From NCBI RefSeq assembly GCF_009708005.2, contig NZ_CP052757.1, positions 620,001 to 684,000 on the forward strand: a stretch of DNA of 64,000 nucleotides, in the 5' to 3' direction. The position numbers and the translations under genes are program-made. Position 1 is the stretch's first letter. Each line of letters starts with the position of its first letter. Positions 53,110 through 61,948 of this stretch are shown piece after piece. The stretch is from Cellulosimicrobium protaetiae. Its GTDB lineage: Bacteria > Actinomycetota > Actinomycetes > Actinomycetales > Cellulomonadaceae. A model generated the notes under the pieces. That model did no database searches. It was not told the DNA's origin and saw only the letters and a program-made list of their open reading frames with translations.

Positions 53110-54426
53110 ATGGACCTCGCACGTCAGCGCTCCCTGCCCACCCTGCCCAGCGCCCTACCCGGAACCCGGGCGCGCACGGCCGCCCGACGCCGCCGGGCCG
53201 CGGGCGCCGTCGTCGCGGCGCTCACCGCGGCCGCGGCGGCGCTCGCCGTGACCGTCCCGGTGACGTCGGCCGCCGCCGCGCCGGGCGACATCGTCTGGTC
53301 GGACGAGTTCGACGGCGCCGCCGGCTCGGCCCCGAGCTCTGCCCGCTGGAACCATGAGACCGGGGCCGGCGGCTGGGGCAACGCCGAGCTCCAGAACTAC
53401 ACGACGTCGCGCGCGAACTCGGCGCTCGACGGCCAGGGCCACCTCGTCATCACCGCGCGCCGCGAGGCCGACGGGTCGTACACGTCGGCGCGCATGACGA
53501 CCCAGGGGAAGTACCAGCCGCAGTACGGGCGCGTCGAGGCACGCATCCAGATCCCGCGCGGCCAGGGCATCTGGCCGGCGTTCTGGATGCTCGGAGGAAA
53601 CCTCCCCGGGGTGGGCTGGCCGACGTCGGGCGAGATCGACGTCATGGAGAACGTCGGCTTCGAGCCGCACCGCGTGCACGGCACGGTGCACGGACCAGGG
53701 TACTCGGGCGGCGCCGGCATCACGGGCATGTACCAGCACCCCCAGGGCTGGTCGTTCGCGGACGACTTCCACACGTTCGCGGTCGACTGGAAGCCGGGCG
53801 AGATCACGTGGTTCGTCGACGGCCAGCAGTTCCACCGCGTGACGCGCGCGAGCGTCGGCGCGAACGCGTGGGTGTTCGACCAGCCGTTCTTCCTCATCCT
53901 CAACGTCGCGGTCGGCGGGCAGTGGCCCGGCTACCCGGACGGCACGACCTCGTTCCCCCAGCAGATGAAGGTCGACTACGTCCGGGTCTACGACAACGGC
54001 GCCGGCACCTCCAACCCGAACCCGGGCGGCGGCCTTCCCACCGGGACCGGGACGATCCGGATCGCGAACGGGTACTGCCTCGACGTCCCGTGGGGCCAGA
54101 CGCACGACGGCAACCGCGTGCAGATCGTCCCGTGCAACGGCAACGTCGCGCAGTCGTGGACGCGGGGGAGCGACGGGACGGTCCGGGCGCTCGGCAAGTG
54201 CCTCGACGTGAGCGGCAGCGGCACGGCGAACGGGACGGCGGTCCAGCTCTGGACGTGCAACGGCACGGGTGCGCAGAGGTGGGCCTACGACGCGTCGGCG
54301 AAGACGCTGCGCAACCCGCAGTCCGGCCGGTGCCTCGACGCCGAGGGCGGCAACCCGCTCCGCGAGGGCCAGCGGTTCGTGGTCTGGGACTGCCACGGCG
54401 CGCCGAACCAGCAGTGGACGTTCTGA
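53110..54426 (+). CDS. Secreted GH16 beta-1,3(-1,4)-glucanase with CBM13 ricin-type domain
   Basis: 438 residues from an ATG with GGAGGA upstream. Signal peptide ends near TSAAAAPG. GH16 catalytic domain at ~60-300: GWGNAELQNYT, GRVEARIQIPRGQGIWPAFWML and the active-site motif GEIDVMENVG (Glu-Asp-Glu). A short Pro/Gly linker and a CBM13 with QxW repeats follow (NGYCLDVPWGQTHDGNRVQ, AQSWTRG, AQRWAYD, PNQQWTF). It hydrolyses laminarin/lichenan-type glucans outside the cell; the same architecture is well known in Oerskovia/Cellulosimicrobium lytic glucanases. Probably induced by cellobiose-type sugars through the upstream operator. Confidence 0.93.
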   Translation: MDLARQRSLPTLPSALPGTRARTAARRRRAAGAVVAALTAAAAALAVTVPVTSAAAAPGDIVWSDEFDGAAGSAPSSARWNHETGAGGWGNAELQNYTTSRANSALDGQGHLVITARREADGSYTSARMTTQGKYQPQYGRVEARIQIPRGQGIWPAFWMLGGNLPGVGWPTSGEIDVMENVGFEPHRVHGTVHGPGYSGGAGITGMYQHPQGWSFADDFHTFAVDWKPGEITWFVDGQQFHRVTRASVGANAWVFDQPFFLILNVAVGGQWPGYPDGTTSFPQQMKVDYVRVYDNGAGTSNPNPGGGLPTGTGTIRIANGYCLDVPWGQTHDGNRVQIVPCNGNVAQSWTRGSDGTVRALGKCLDVSGSGTANGTAVQLWTCNGTGAQRWAYDASAKTLRNPQSGRCLDAEGGNPLREGQRFVVWDCHGAPNQQWTF

Positions 54427-54428
54427 CC

Positions 54429-54464
54429 CGTCGCCCGCGCGCCTGACCGACCGGGCGGGCGACG
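54429..54464. terminator. Hairpin between convergent glucanase and antiporter genes
   Basis: 10-bp perfect stem (CGTCGCCCGC at 54429-54438 with 54455-54464) and 16-nt loop. Confidence 0.5.
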
Positions 54465-54496
54465 CACGCACGGTCGAGCGGGGCACCCCGGGCGCC

Positions 54497-55693
54497 TCAC
54501 CCGGCCGTGCGCGCGTCCCCCGGGGGATCGTCGCCGCCGTCGGGCACCGGGTCCTGCGGGCCGAGGCGGCTCGCGACCATCGGCAGGACGATCACCGACA
54601 CGACGCCCGCCCCGACGAGCGCGGCGCCGACCCGGGTCGTCATCGCGTCCTCCGCGACGGCGATCTCGGTGATCGCGACGAGCAGAGGCAGGGCCGTCGC
54701 CGAGTAGAGCGCGGTCTGCACGCGCTCGACCCGGGGCAGCTCGCGCCGGAACCACAGCAGGACCGGCCCGCCCCGGACGACGAGCATGAGCACGAGCAGC
54801 AGGAGCGGGAGCAGCGGCGACGCGACGATCGAGTCGACGTCGAGCCCCATCCCCGAGCTGACGAAGAACACCGGGACGAACACGCCCCACGCGACGACGT
54901 CGAGCTTCTTCTCCAGGCTCTCCATGTCGCCCGGTGCCCACCGGCGCAGCACCATGCCGCCCACGAACGCCCCGAGCACGGCGTCGAACCCCAGGCCCGC
55001 GGCGAGCGCGAGCAGGGTGACCAGCAGGAGCACGGTCAGTCGCAGCGTGCTCTGCCCCGTCCCGTGCTCCGACGCCCGCAGGACGACGTCCCCGCCGGGG
55101 AAGCGGAACCGGCTCGGGAGGGACGCGAGCCCGATCGCCGCCACCGCGAACAGGACGAGCAGGATCGCCGCGGCGCCGGTCTCGCGGGTGCCGAGGAGCA
55201 GCGCCATCGCGACGATCGGCCCGAGCTCGCCCACGGCGCCCACGACCAGCACGGTCCGCCCGAGCCGCGTGCCGAGCTGGCCGCCCTCACGCAGGATCGG
55301 CAGGACGACGCCGAGCGCCGTCGTCGTGAGGGCGATCGCCCCCGCGGCGACGGTGTGCACCGACTCGCGGTCCACCCAGGCGGCGACGAGAACCCCGGCC
55401 ACGACGAGCGACGTGAGCCAGGCCGCGCCCGCCCGCCGACCGCTGCGCTCCCGCAGCACGCTCGGCTCGAGCTCGTACCCCGCGAGGAGGAAGAGGAACC
55501 CCATCCCGAGGTCGGACAGCAGCGTCACGTCGTCCGGGCCTGCGAGGTCGAGCGCGGCGGGCCCGATGAGCACCCCGCCCAGCAGGAGGATCACGACCTG
55601 CGGCACGCGCGACCGCGCGGGCATGAGGAACGCGAGGACCGGGGCGAGGAGGGCGACGACGAACACCGGGACGAGCGGGGCGTACACGTTCAC
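54497..55693 (-). CDS. Cation:proton antiporter (CPA2 type)
   Basis: 398 residues from a GTG at 55693, about twelve helices. CPA2 features: VPQVVILLLGGVLIGP, DLGMGFLFLLAGYELE, LTTTALGVVLPILREGG, GAFVGGMVLRRWAPGD, VFVPVFFVSSGMGLDVD. Exchanges Na+ or K+ for H+. There is no RCK/TrkA C-terminal domain, so gating by nucleotides is unlikely. Confidence 0.85.
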   Translation of the reverse strand: MNVYAPLVPVFVVALLAPVLAFLMPARSRVPQVVILLLGGVLIGPAALDLAGPDDVTLLSDLGMGFLFLLAGYELEPSVLRERSGRRAGAAWLTSLVVAGVLVAAWVDRESVHTVAAGAIALTTTALGVVLPILREGGQLGTRLGRTVLVVGAVGELGPIVAMALLLGTRETGAAAILLVLFAVAAIGLASLPSRFRFPGGDVVLRASEHGTGQSTLRLTVLLLVTLLALAAGLGFDAVLGAFVGGMVLRRWAPGDMESLEKKLDVVAWGVFVPVFFVSSGMGLDVDSIVASPLLPLLLLVLMLVVRGGPVLLWFRRELPRVERVQTALYSATALPLLVAITEIAVAEDAMTTRVGAALVGAGVVSVIVLPMVASRLGPQDPVPDGGDDPPGDARTAG

Positions 55694-55929
55694 GAGCGGG
55701 TCTCCGGGGGTCGACGGGCGGCGGGTCCCAGGATCCCGCAGCGCCCCCGGTCGCGCGCGGCGGGCGCTGCTTGACGCCGTCGTCACGGTTGACGGTCCGC
55801 GGCACCCCGGCCTACGGTCGGCGCAGCCGCGGGAGTCGCGGCACCTGGATCGGCAGACAGGACCACTGAGCCGGCGCACCGTGGCGCCGGAGCCGCGCCC
55901 CGGTGAGCGACGAGCCACCAGGAGGCACC

Positions 55930-57306
55930 ATGACCAGTCCCGCAGCCGGCACCCGTACCTGGGTCCGCAACCCGCTCGGCGTGTTCACCGCCGACGACTC
56001 CCCGGACGCGCCCGACGCGCGCGGCGGCGTCGTCGTCGAGGACGGGGTGATCGCCGAGGTCGTCGCGGCGGGCGGGCAGCCGTCCGCCCCGGTCGACACG
56101 ACGTTCGACGCGTCGCAGCACGTGCTCACGCCGGGCCTGATCAACACGCACCACCACTTCTACCAGACGCTCACGCGCGCCTGGGGGCCGGTCGCCGACG
56201 CCCCGCTCTTCCCCTGGCTCCAGCGCCTCTACCCGGTGTGGGCGCGCCTGACCCCGCGGGACCACGAGCTCGCGACGACGGTCGCGCTCGCCGAGCTGCT
56301 GCTCTCCGGCTGCACGACGGCGGCCGACCACCACTACGTCTTCCCGGCCGGTCTCGACGACGCGATCGACCTCCAGGTCGCGGCGGTCCAGCGGCTCGGG
56401 ATGCGCGCGACCCTCACGCGCGGGTCCATGACGCTCGGCCAGGACGACGGCGGCCTGCCGCCCCAGTCGGTCGTGCAGAGCCTGGACGTGATCCTCGCCG
56501 ACTCGCAGCGCCTCGTGGAGCGCTACCACGAGCGGGGCGCCGGGGCGCAGGTCCAGATCGCGCTCGCGCCGTGCTCGCCGTTCTCGGTGACGACCGACGC
56601 GATGCGCGAGAGCGCGGCGCTCGCGGAGGACCTCGACGTCCGCCTGCACACGCACCTCGCCGAGACGATCGACGAGGAGGACTTCTGCCGCGAGCGCTTC
56701 GGGATGCGCACCGTCGACTACCTCGAGTCGGTCGGCTGGCTCACGGACCGCGCGTGGCTCGGCCACGGCATCCACTTCGACGACGAGGAGGTGCGCCGCC
56801 TCGGGGCCGCGGGCACCGGCGTCGCGCACTGCCCGACGTCGAACATGCGCCTCGCGTCCGGGATCGCCCGGGCCGTGGAGCTCGAGGACGCGGGCGCGCC
56901 CGTCGGGCTCGGGGTCGACGGCTCGGCGTCGAACGACGCGTCGACGATGATCCTCGAGGCACGCCAGGCGCTCTACCTCCAGCGCCTCAAGTACGGCGCC
57001 GACATCCCCGTGACCCGCGCGCTCGGCTGGGGCACGCGCGGGTCGGCGCGCGTCCTGGGCCGGGACGACGTCGGCGTGCTCGCGGTGGGCAAGCAGGCGG
57101 ACCTCGCGCTGTGGCGCCTCGACGAGCTGCGCTTCTCCGGCTCGCACGACCCGGTCGCGGCGCTCCTGCTGTGCGGGGCCGACCGCGCGGACCGCGTCAT
57201 GGTCGGCGGCGAGTGGCGCGTGGTCGACGGCGCGATCCCGGGTCTCGACCTCGACGCCCTGGTGGCCGAGCACTCGGCCGCGGCCCGCCGCCTCGTCGCG
57301 GGCTGA
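55930..57306 (+). CDS. 8-oxoguanine deaminase-like amidohydrolase
   Basis: 458 residues from the ATG at 55930, which has AGGAGG 5 nt upstream; a start at 55903 lacks one. Amidohydrolase metal ligands: NTHHHFYQTLTRA (HxH), LHTHLAE (His), GHGIHFD (His) and DGSASNDASTM (Asp). The strong match of HHHFYQTLTRA and VAHCPTSNMRLASG is to 8-oxoguanine deaminase / AtzB-TrzN-type enzymes, which convert 8-oxoguanine to urate. A purine-type permease lies at 60016, so nucleobase salvage or repair of oxidised guanine is likely. Confidence 0.88.
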   Translation: MTSPAAGTRTWVRNPLGVFTADDSPDAPDARGGVVVEDGVIAEVVAAGGQPSAPVDTTFDASQHVLTPGLINTHHHFYQTLTRAWGPVADAPLFPWLQRLYPVWARLTPRDHELATTVALAELLLSGCTTAADHHYVFPAGLDDAIDLQVAAVQRLGMRATLTRGSMTLGQDDGGLPPQSVVQSLDVILADSQRLVERYHERGAGAQVQIALAPCSPFSVTTDAMRESAALAEDLDVRLHTHLAETIDEEDFCRERFGMRTVDYLESVGWLTDRAWLGHGIHFDDEEVRRLGAAGTGVAHCPTSNMRLASGIARAVELEDAGAPVGLGVDGSASNDASTMILEARQALYLQRLKYGADIPVTRALGWGTRGSARVLGRDDVGVLAVGKQADLALWRLDELRFSGSHDPVAALLLCGADRADRVMVGGEWRVVDGAIPGLDLDALVAEHSAAARRLVAG

Positions 57307-57313
57307 CGCGCGC

Positions 57314-57354
57314 CGGCGGGGACGGCCCGGCCACCGACCGGGGCGTCCCCGCCG
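57314..57354. terminator. Hairpin between convergent deaminase and GNAT genes
   Basis: 11-bp perfect stem, 57314-57324 with 57344-57354 (CGGCGGGGACG/CGTCCCCGCCG), further pairing inside the loop. No U-tract. Confidence 0.55.
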
Positions 57355-57357
57355 CGC

Positions 57358-57852
57358 TCAGAGCTCGCGGTAGTAGTGGACGACGGGGAGGGCGGTGAAC
57401 CCGCTCGACTCGTACAGGGCGCGCGCGGCCTCGTGGCCCGGGTCGCCGCCGGTCCAGACGTTGGCGTACGCGCACCCGGCGTCGCGCAGGAGCTCCAGCG
57501 CGGCGTCCACGAGGAGCCGCCCGATGCCCTCGCCCTGCGCGTCGGGGTCGGCGGCGATGATCTCGAGGTCGCCGGCGCGGGCTCCCTCGGCAGGGGGCTC
57601 GCCGATCACCGCGGTGGCGAACCCGACGACCTGGCCGGCCCGCTCCGCGACGACCGTCGTCGCGGGGTGCTTCTCGCACGCAGCGCGCACCTCCGCCTCC
57701 TGGCTGCGCCGCCAGTCGGGGTAGGCGAGCCCGTAGAGGCGCTCGCCGAGGAGGTCGCGCCACGAGGCGAAGGCGTCCTCCCACGCGCGCAGCGACAGGT
57801 CGGCGACGGCGTCGAGGTCCGTGGGGCGGTAGGGGCGGAGCGTGGTGGTCAC
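57358..57852 (-). CDS. GNAT acetyltransferase
   Basis: 164 residues from a GTG at 57852. Motifs: LRPYRPTDLDAVADLSLRAWEDAF, acetyl-CoA loop DPDAQGEGIGRLLVDAALELL, ARALYESSGFTALPVVHYYREL. The family is a common N-acetyltransferase of unknown substrate. It converges on the deaminase through the hairpin at 57314. Confidence 0.85.
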   Translation of the reverse strand: MTTTLRPYRPTDLDAVADLSLRAWEDAFASWRDLLGERLYGLAYPDWRRSQEAEVRAACEKHPATTVVAERAGQVVGFATAVIGEPPAEGARAGDLEIIAADPDAQGEGIGRLLVDAALELLRDAGCAYANVWTGGDPGHEAARALYESSGFTALPVVHYYREL

Positions 57853-57909
57853 CGCTGGAGGCTACGGAGTGCTGCAGGGGGGAGCCATCCGATTACCCCG
57901 GCGCGGTCC

Positions 57910-58824
57910 TCAGGCCACGGTGATGATCGTCTTCCCCGCGGTGCGGGCCGTAGGGTTGAACGCGTCGACGGCCTCGGCGAGGGGCCGGACGGTGCCGATG
58001 CGGGTGCGCAGCCGTCCCGCCCGGACGCGCGCCGCGAGCTCCACGAGCTGGGCGCGGTCGGCCTCGACGACGAAGAACACCGACCGACCGTCGTCGGGCT
58101 GGCGCGCGGGCGGGGCGGCGATGGTGACGAGCGTGCCACCGGGCCGGACGAGGTCGGTGGAGCGGTCGCCGACCTCCCCGCCGATGACGTCGAAGACCAG
58201 GTCCACCGGGCCGACGGAGGTGAGGTCGTCGGCCTCGAGGTCGAGGAACTCGTGCGCCCCGTGGTCGAGCGCGACGGCCCGGTCCGCGGTACGCCCCGTC
58301 CCCACGACGTGCGCCCCGGCCTCCCGGGCGAGCTGCGCGACGACGGAGCCGACGCCGCCGGCCGCGCCGTGCACCAGGACGCTCTGTCCGGCCTCGAGGC
58401 GTCCGTGCTCGAAGAGGCCCTGCCAGGCCGTCAGGCCTGAGATCGGGAGGCTCGCGGCCGTGACGAAGTCGACGTCGGCGGGCAGCGGGGCGAGGTTGCG
58501 CGCCTCGACGGCGACGAGCTCGGCGAGCGTGCCGTCGCGGGTCCAGTCCGCGAGCCCGAACACGCGCTGGCCGACCGTGAGGCCGGTCGTGCCGTAGCCG
58601 AGGGCGGTGACGACCCCGGCGAGCTCGTGACCGGGGATGCTGGGGGTGCGGTCGTGCCCGGCGCGGTCGGTCCAGGTGCCGGGCCACGTCAGCTCTCCCG
58701 GGGTGAACCCGGACGCGTGGACGCGGACGACGACGTCGTTCTCCGAGGCGTGCGGCTCCGGCCGCTCGGTGAGCGTCATCCCGGCGGTCCCGGCGTCGGG
58801 GTCGGTCACGGTGATGGCCTGCAT
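57910..58824 (-). CDS. MDR-family NADP-dependent oxidoreductase (quinone reductase-like)
   Basis: 304 residues. GroES-like N-terminal half (VVRVHASGFTPGELTWPGTWTDR, PGHELAGVVTALG) and Rossmann half with VLVHGAAGGVGSVVAQLAREAG. The catalytic-zinc residues of true alcohol dehydrogenases are not evident, so it is a zinc-free quinone reductase/enoyl reductase type. It lies directly beside an ECF41 sigma gene in the same direction; oxidoreductases are known common targets of that sigma group. Confidence 0.85.
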   Translation of the reverse strand: MQAITVTDPDAGTAGMTLTERPEPHASENDVVVRVHASGFTPGELTWPGTWTDRAGHDRTPSIPGHELAGVVTALGYGTTGLTVGQRVFGLADWTRDGTLAELVAVEARNLAPLPADVDFVTAASLPISGLTAWQGLFEHGRLEAGQSVLVHGAAGGVGSVVAQLAREAGAHVVGTGRTADRAVALDHGAHEFLDLEADDLTSVGPVDLVFDVIGGEVGDRSTDLVRPGGTLVTIAAPPARQPDDGRSVFFVVEADRAQLVELAARVRAGRLRTRIGTVRPLAEAVDAFNPTARTAGKTIITVA

Positions 58825-58880
58825 GAAGGTCCTCCTGTTCGACGGTTCTCGTCACATGGACGACGCAGCCCCTCGCTCCG

Positions 58881-59768
58881 TCAGGTCTGCCGCCACAGGC
58901 GGAGCTTCTCCGGGTTCCATTGGACGAGGACCTCGTGCACCGTCCCCGCCCGGGCGACGAGCTCGACGACCCCGTTGGTCGCTCCGTCGCGGTCGAACGT
59001 GAGGACCGGATGGTCCCCGCCTCGGTCGACCACCAGCGTCGTCGGGTCCTGGCGCGCCAGCACGCCGATCACGAACCGCGCGACCTTGTCCGCTCCCCGC
59101 ACGGGTCGCAGGGCGGCGCGGGCGAGGCCGCCGCCGTCGGACCGGAGCGTCACGTCGGGGTGCAGCAGCCGCACCAGCGCGCTGACGTCGCCCGTGACCG
59201 CGGCGTGCTGGAACGCCGCGGTGAGCGCGCGGCTCGGCACGCCGAGCGGACGGCCCTCGTCACGGACCCGGGCGCGCGCGGACGACGCGAGCTGCCGAAC
59301 GGCTCCGGGCGAGCGGTCGAGCACGTCGGCGACGTCGGCGACCGGGAACGCGAAGACGTCGCGCAGCACGAAGGCGACCCGTTCCGACGGCGTCATCGAC
59401 TCCATCACGGTCAGCAGCGCCATGCTCACGGAGTCGGACCGCACGGCGTGCTCCCCGGGATCGTCCTCCGCGGCCGGGCGGAGGCTGTAGCGCTCGTCCG
59501 GCACCGGCTCGGGCAGCCAAGGGCCGACGTACAGGTCGTGCCGTCGGGACGCGCTCTTCAGGACGTCCAGGCACACCCGGCTGGTCGTCGTGGCGAACCA
59601 CCCGGCCGGGCGGGCGACGGCCTCGCGCGCCGCGTCGTCGAGCCGGTACCAGCGGACGAACGCCTCCTGGACCGCGTCCTCGGCGTCCGCGACCGTCCCG
59701 AGCATCCGGAAGGCCAGCCCCACCAGGCGCCCGCGGTCCACGCCCGGGACCGGCGACTGCTGCGCCAT
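58881..59768 (-). CDS. ECF41-group RNA polymerase sigma factor (SigJ-like)
   Basis: 295 residues. Sigma2 (GRLVGLAFRMLGTVADAEDAVQEAFVRWYR) and sigma4 (LLTVMESMTPSERVAFVLRDVFAFPVADVADVLDRSPGAVRQLASSARARV) are followed by a SnoaL-like C-terminal domain (~185-295) with the ECF41 motifs DGGG (RSDGGGLARAAL) and NPEKL near the end. In ECF41 the C-terminal domain regulates activity in place of an anti-sigma factor. The adjacent MDR oxidoreductase is the likeliest target. Confidence 0.9.
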   Translation of the reverse strand: MAQQSPVPGVDRGRLVGLAFRMLGTVADAEDAVQEAFVRWYRLDDAAREAVARPAGWFATTTSRVCLDVLKSASRRHDLYVGPWLPEPVPDERYSLRPAAEDDPGEHAVRSDSVSMALLTVMESMTPSERVAFVLRDVFAFPVADVADVLDRSPGAVRQLASSARARVRDEGRPLGVPSRALTAAFQHAAVTGDVSALVRLLHPDVTLRSDGGGLARAALRPVRGADKVARFVIGVLARQDPTTLVVDRGGDHPVLTFDRDGATNGVVELVARAGTVHEVLVQWNPEKLRLWRQT

Positions 59769-59934
59769 GCCACCACCCGTCCTGAGCGTCGAGGCCTCGA
59801 CCGGCGCGCCGACCGGCTCACCCGCCCGAACCTACTCCGTCCGGTGCGCGCGTCGCGGGCCGCGCAGCCGGGCCTGCCCGTCCGCCGCCGACCGGTCCGT
59901 CGTCCCAGGCCACGTGCGAGTTGCCGGGAGGGAC

Positions 59935-59991
59935 TTGACACACGTCACACTTGGCGTTCGAATAGTGGAAGTAGTTTTCCGCCAAGCGGAA
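59935..59991. promoter_or_regulatory. Promoter and IclR-type operator of the purine permease
   Basis: TTGACA at 59935-59940 with an AT-rich -10 region near 59958-59964 (TCGAATA). Downstream is a perfect dyad TTCCGCCAAGCGGAA (59977-59991, 6-bp arms, 3-nt centre). Its CTTGGCG...CGCCAAG outer pairing (59950-59987) adds a second inverted repeat. TTCCGCN3GCGGAA resembles operators of IclR-family regulators; identity of the regulator is unknown. Confidence 0.5.
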
Positions 59992-60015
59992 CGATAGCTG
60001 ACGAGGAGGTCCGCT

Positions 60016-61698
60016 ATGAACGCGCGAGCCACAAGGGCCACGGACGGCGCCGAACGTCGTCCGGTACGCCCCGAGGACGAGCGGCTGCCCATCGGGTCGA
60101 CGTTCGGGTACGGGTTCCAGCACGTGCTCACGATGTACGGCGGCATCATCGCCCCGCCCCTCATCGTGGGCGGCGCCGCCGGGCTGACCGGGGCCGAGAT
60201 CGGGACGCTCGTCGCGGCGTCCCTCTTCATGGGCGGCCTCGCGACGATCCTGCAGACGCTCGGCATCCCCTTCTTCGGGTCGCAGCTCCCGCTCGTGCAG
60301 GGCGTGTCGTTCGCGGGCGTGTCGACCATGGTCGCGATCGTCAACGGCGGGGGAGGGATCCCGGGGGTGCTGGGCGCGGTGCTCGTCGCGTCGGCGGTCG
60401 GCCTGCTCATCACGCCGTTCTTCGCGCAGATCATCCGGTTCTTCCCCCCGGTCGTCACGGGCGTCGTCATCACGACGATCGGCCTGACGCTCATGCCCGT
60501 CGCCGCGAACTGGGCGATGGGCGGCAACGCGAGCGCGCCCGACTACGGCTCGGTGAGCAACATCGGCCTCGCCGCGCTGACGTTCGCGATCGTCATCCTG
60601 CTGTCGAAGGTCGGCAGCGGCACGATCTCGCGCCTGTCCATCCTCATCGCGATCGTCGTCGGCACCCTCATCGCCCTCGCGCTCGGCAAGGCGGACTTCT
60701 CCGGCGTCGGCGACGGCCCCGTGGCCGCGTTCCCGTCGTTCCTCGGCTTCGGCGCCCCGACGTTCGAGATCGCCGCGATCATCTCGATGCTCATCGTCAT
60801 CCTCGTGACGCTCACGGAGACGACGGCGGACATCATCGCGGTGGGCGAGATCGTCGACACCAAGGTGGACCGCAAGCGCATCGCGAACGGCCTGCGCGCC
60901 GACATGGCGTCGTCCGTCGTCTCGCCGCTCTTCGGGTCGTTCACGCAGTCGGCGTTCGCGCAGAACGTCGGGCTCGTGGCCATCACGGGAGTGAAGTCGC
61001 GGTTCGTCGTCGCGGCGGGCGGCGCGATCCTCGTGGTCCTCGGCCTGCTGCCGGTCCTGGGCCGCGTCGTGGCCGCGGTCCCGACGCCGGTCCTCGGCGG
61101 CGCGGGCGTCGTGCTGTTCGGCTCGGTCGCCGCGTCGGGCATCCGCACGCTCGCGAAGGTCGACTACTCCCGGCCGATGAACCTCATCATCGTGGCGGCG
61201 TCGATCTCGTTCGGCATGATCCCCATCGCCAAGCCCGACTTCTACGACCAGTTCCCCACGTGGTTCGGCATCATCTTCCACTCGGGCATCAGCTCCGCCG
61301 CGGTCATGGCGATCCTGCTCAACCTGCTCTTCAACCACGTCAAGCTCGGCAACCCGCCCGACCCGTCCGTGTTCGCCGCGGGCGCCGAGCACGGCGCGAG
61401 CGCGGTGGACGAGGACGACCTCGACGACCTCGACGACGACGGCGTCCTCAACGGCTCGACGCGCCGCCCCGTGGCCGGCGACGCTGCCGCTCCCGAGCCG
61501 GTGACCCCGGCCGACCCGAGCGACGGCCAGGACCGCGACGGCCAGGACCGCGACGGCCAGGACCGCGACGGTCGACAGGCCGACGGCAGCACCGCTGCCG
61601 CACCCCGGCCCGCCCCGCCCGCCGAGGCGCCCGGCGGCGAGAGCGCCGCGCCGCGGCACCACGCCGCCGCACCGCTCCCGCGGACCGCTACCCCGTAG
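60016..61698 (+). CDS. NCS2-family nucleobase permease (xanthine/urate type)
   Basis: 560 residues with ~14 helices; AGGAGG precedes the ATG. NAT/NCS2 signature QSAFAQNVGLVAITGVKSR, plus GFQHVLTMYGGIIAPPLIVGGA and LPLVQGVSFAGVSTMVAIV, typical of xanthine/uric acid:H+ symporters rather than uracil carriers. A ~100-residue hydrophilic C-terminal tail is unusual for the family: acidic (DEDDLDDLDDDG), then three copies of GQDRDGQDRD-type repeats from a 12-nt microsatellite at 61525-61572, then Pro/Ala-rich sequence. With the deaminase at 55930 this suggests purine uptake and salvage. Confidence 0.88.
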   Translation: MNARATRATDGAERRPVRPEDERLPIGSTFGYGFQHVLTMYGGIIAPPLIVGGAAGLTGAEIGTLVAASLFMGGLATILQTLGIPFFGSQLPLVQGVSFAGVSTMVAIVNGGGGIPGVLGAVLVASAVGLLITPFFAQIIRFFPPVVTGVVITTIGLTLMPVAANWAMGGNASAPDYGSVSNIGLAALTFAIVILLSKVGSGTISRLSILIAIVVGTLIALALGKADFSGVGDGPVAAFPSFLGFGAPTFEIAAIISMLIVILVTLTETTADIIAVGEIVDTKVDRKRIANGLRADMASSVVSPLFGSFTQSAFAQNVGLVAITGVKSRFVVAAGGAILVVLGLLPVLGRVVAAVPTPVLGGAGVVLFGSVAASGIRTLAKVDYSRPMNLIIVAASISFGMIPIAKPDFYDQFPTWFGIIFHSGISSAAVMAILLNLLFNHVKLGNPPDPSVFAAGAEHGASAVDEDDLDDLDDDGVLNGSTRRPVAGDAAAPEPVTPADPSDGQDRDGQDRDGQDRDGRQADGSTAAAPRPAPPAEAPGGESAAPRHHAAAPLPRTATP

Positions 61699-61948
61699 GC
61701 GCAGGCACCGCGTCGCCAAGGCACAGCGTCGTGCCCGACGCCGCCCCGTACTCGTGCGACCCCCTCGCGCCGGGTGCGGGGCGCCGTCGTACCCGGAGCG
61801 ACCGCCGAGGCGGAGCGCCCGCCGGGTCGCCGCGTCCCGGGCCGGGCGTCCCCGGACGAGGCAGTCGGCGGAGGACGGCGACGGGCCCGTGTAGCGTCGT
61901 GGGTCGGCGTCGAGCACGGCGACCGGGACCCGACCGCAGGACCGCACC

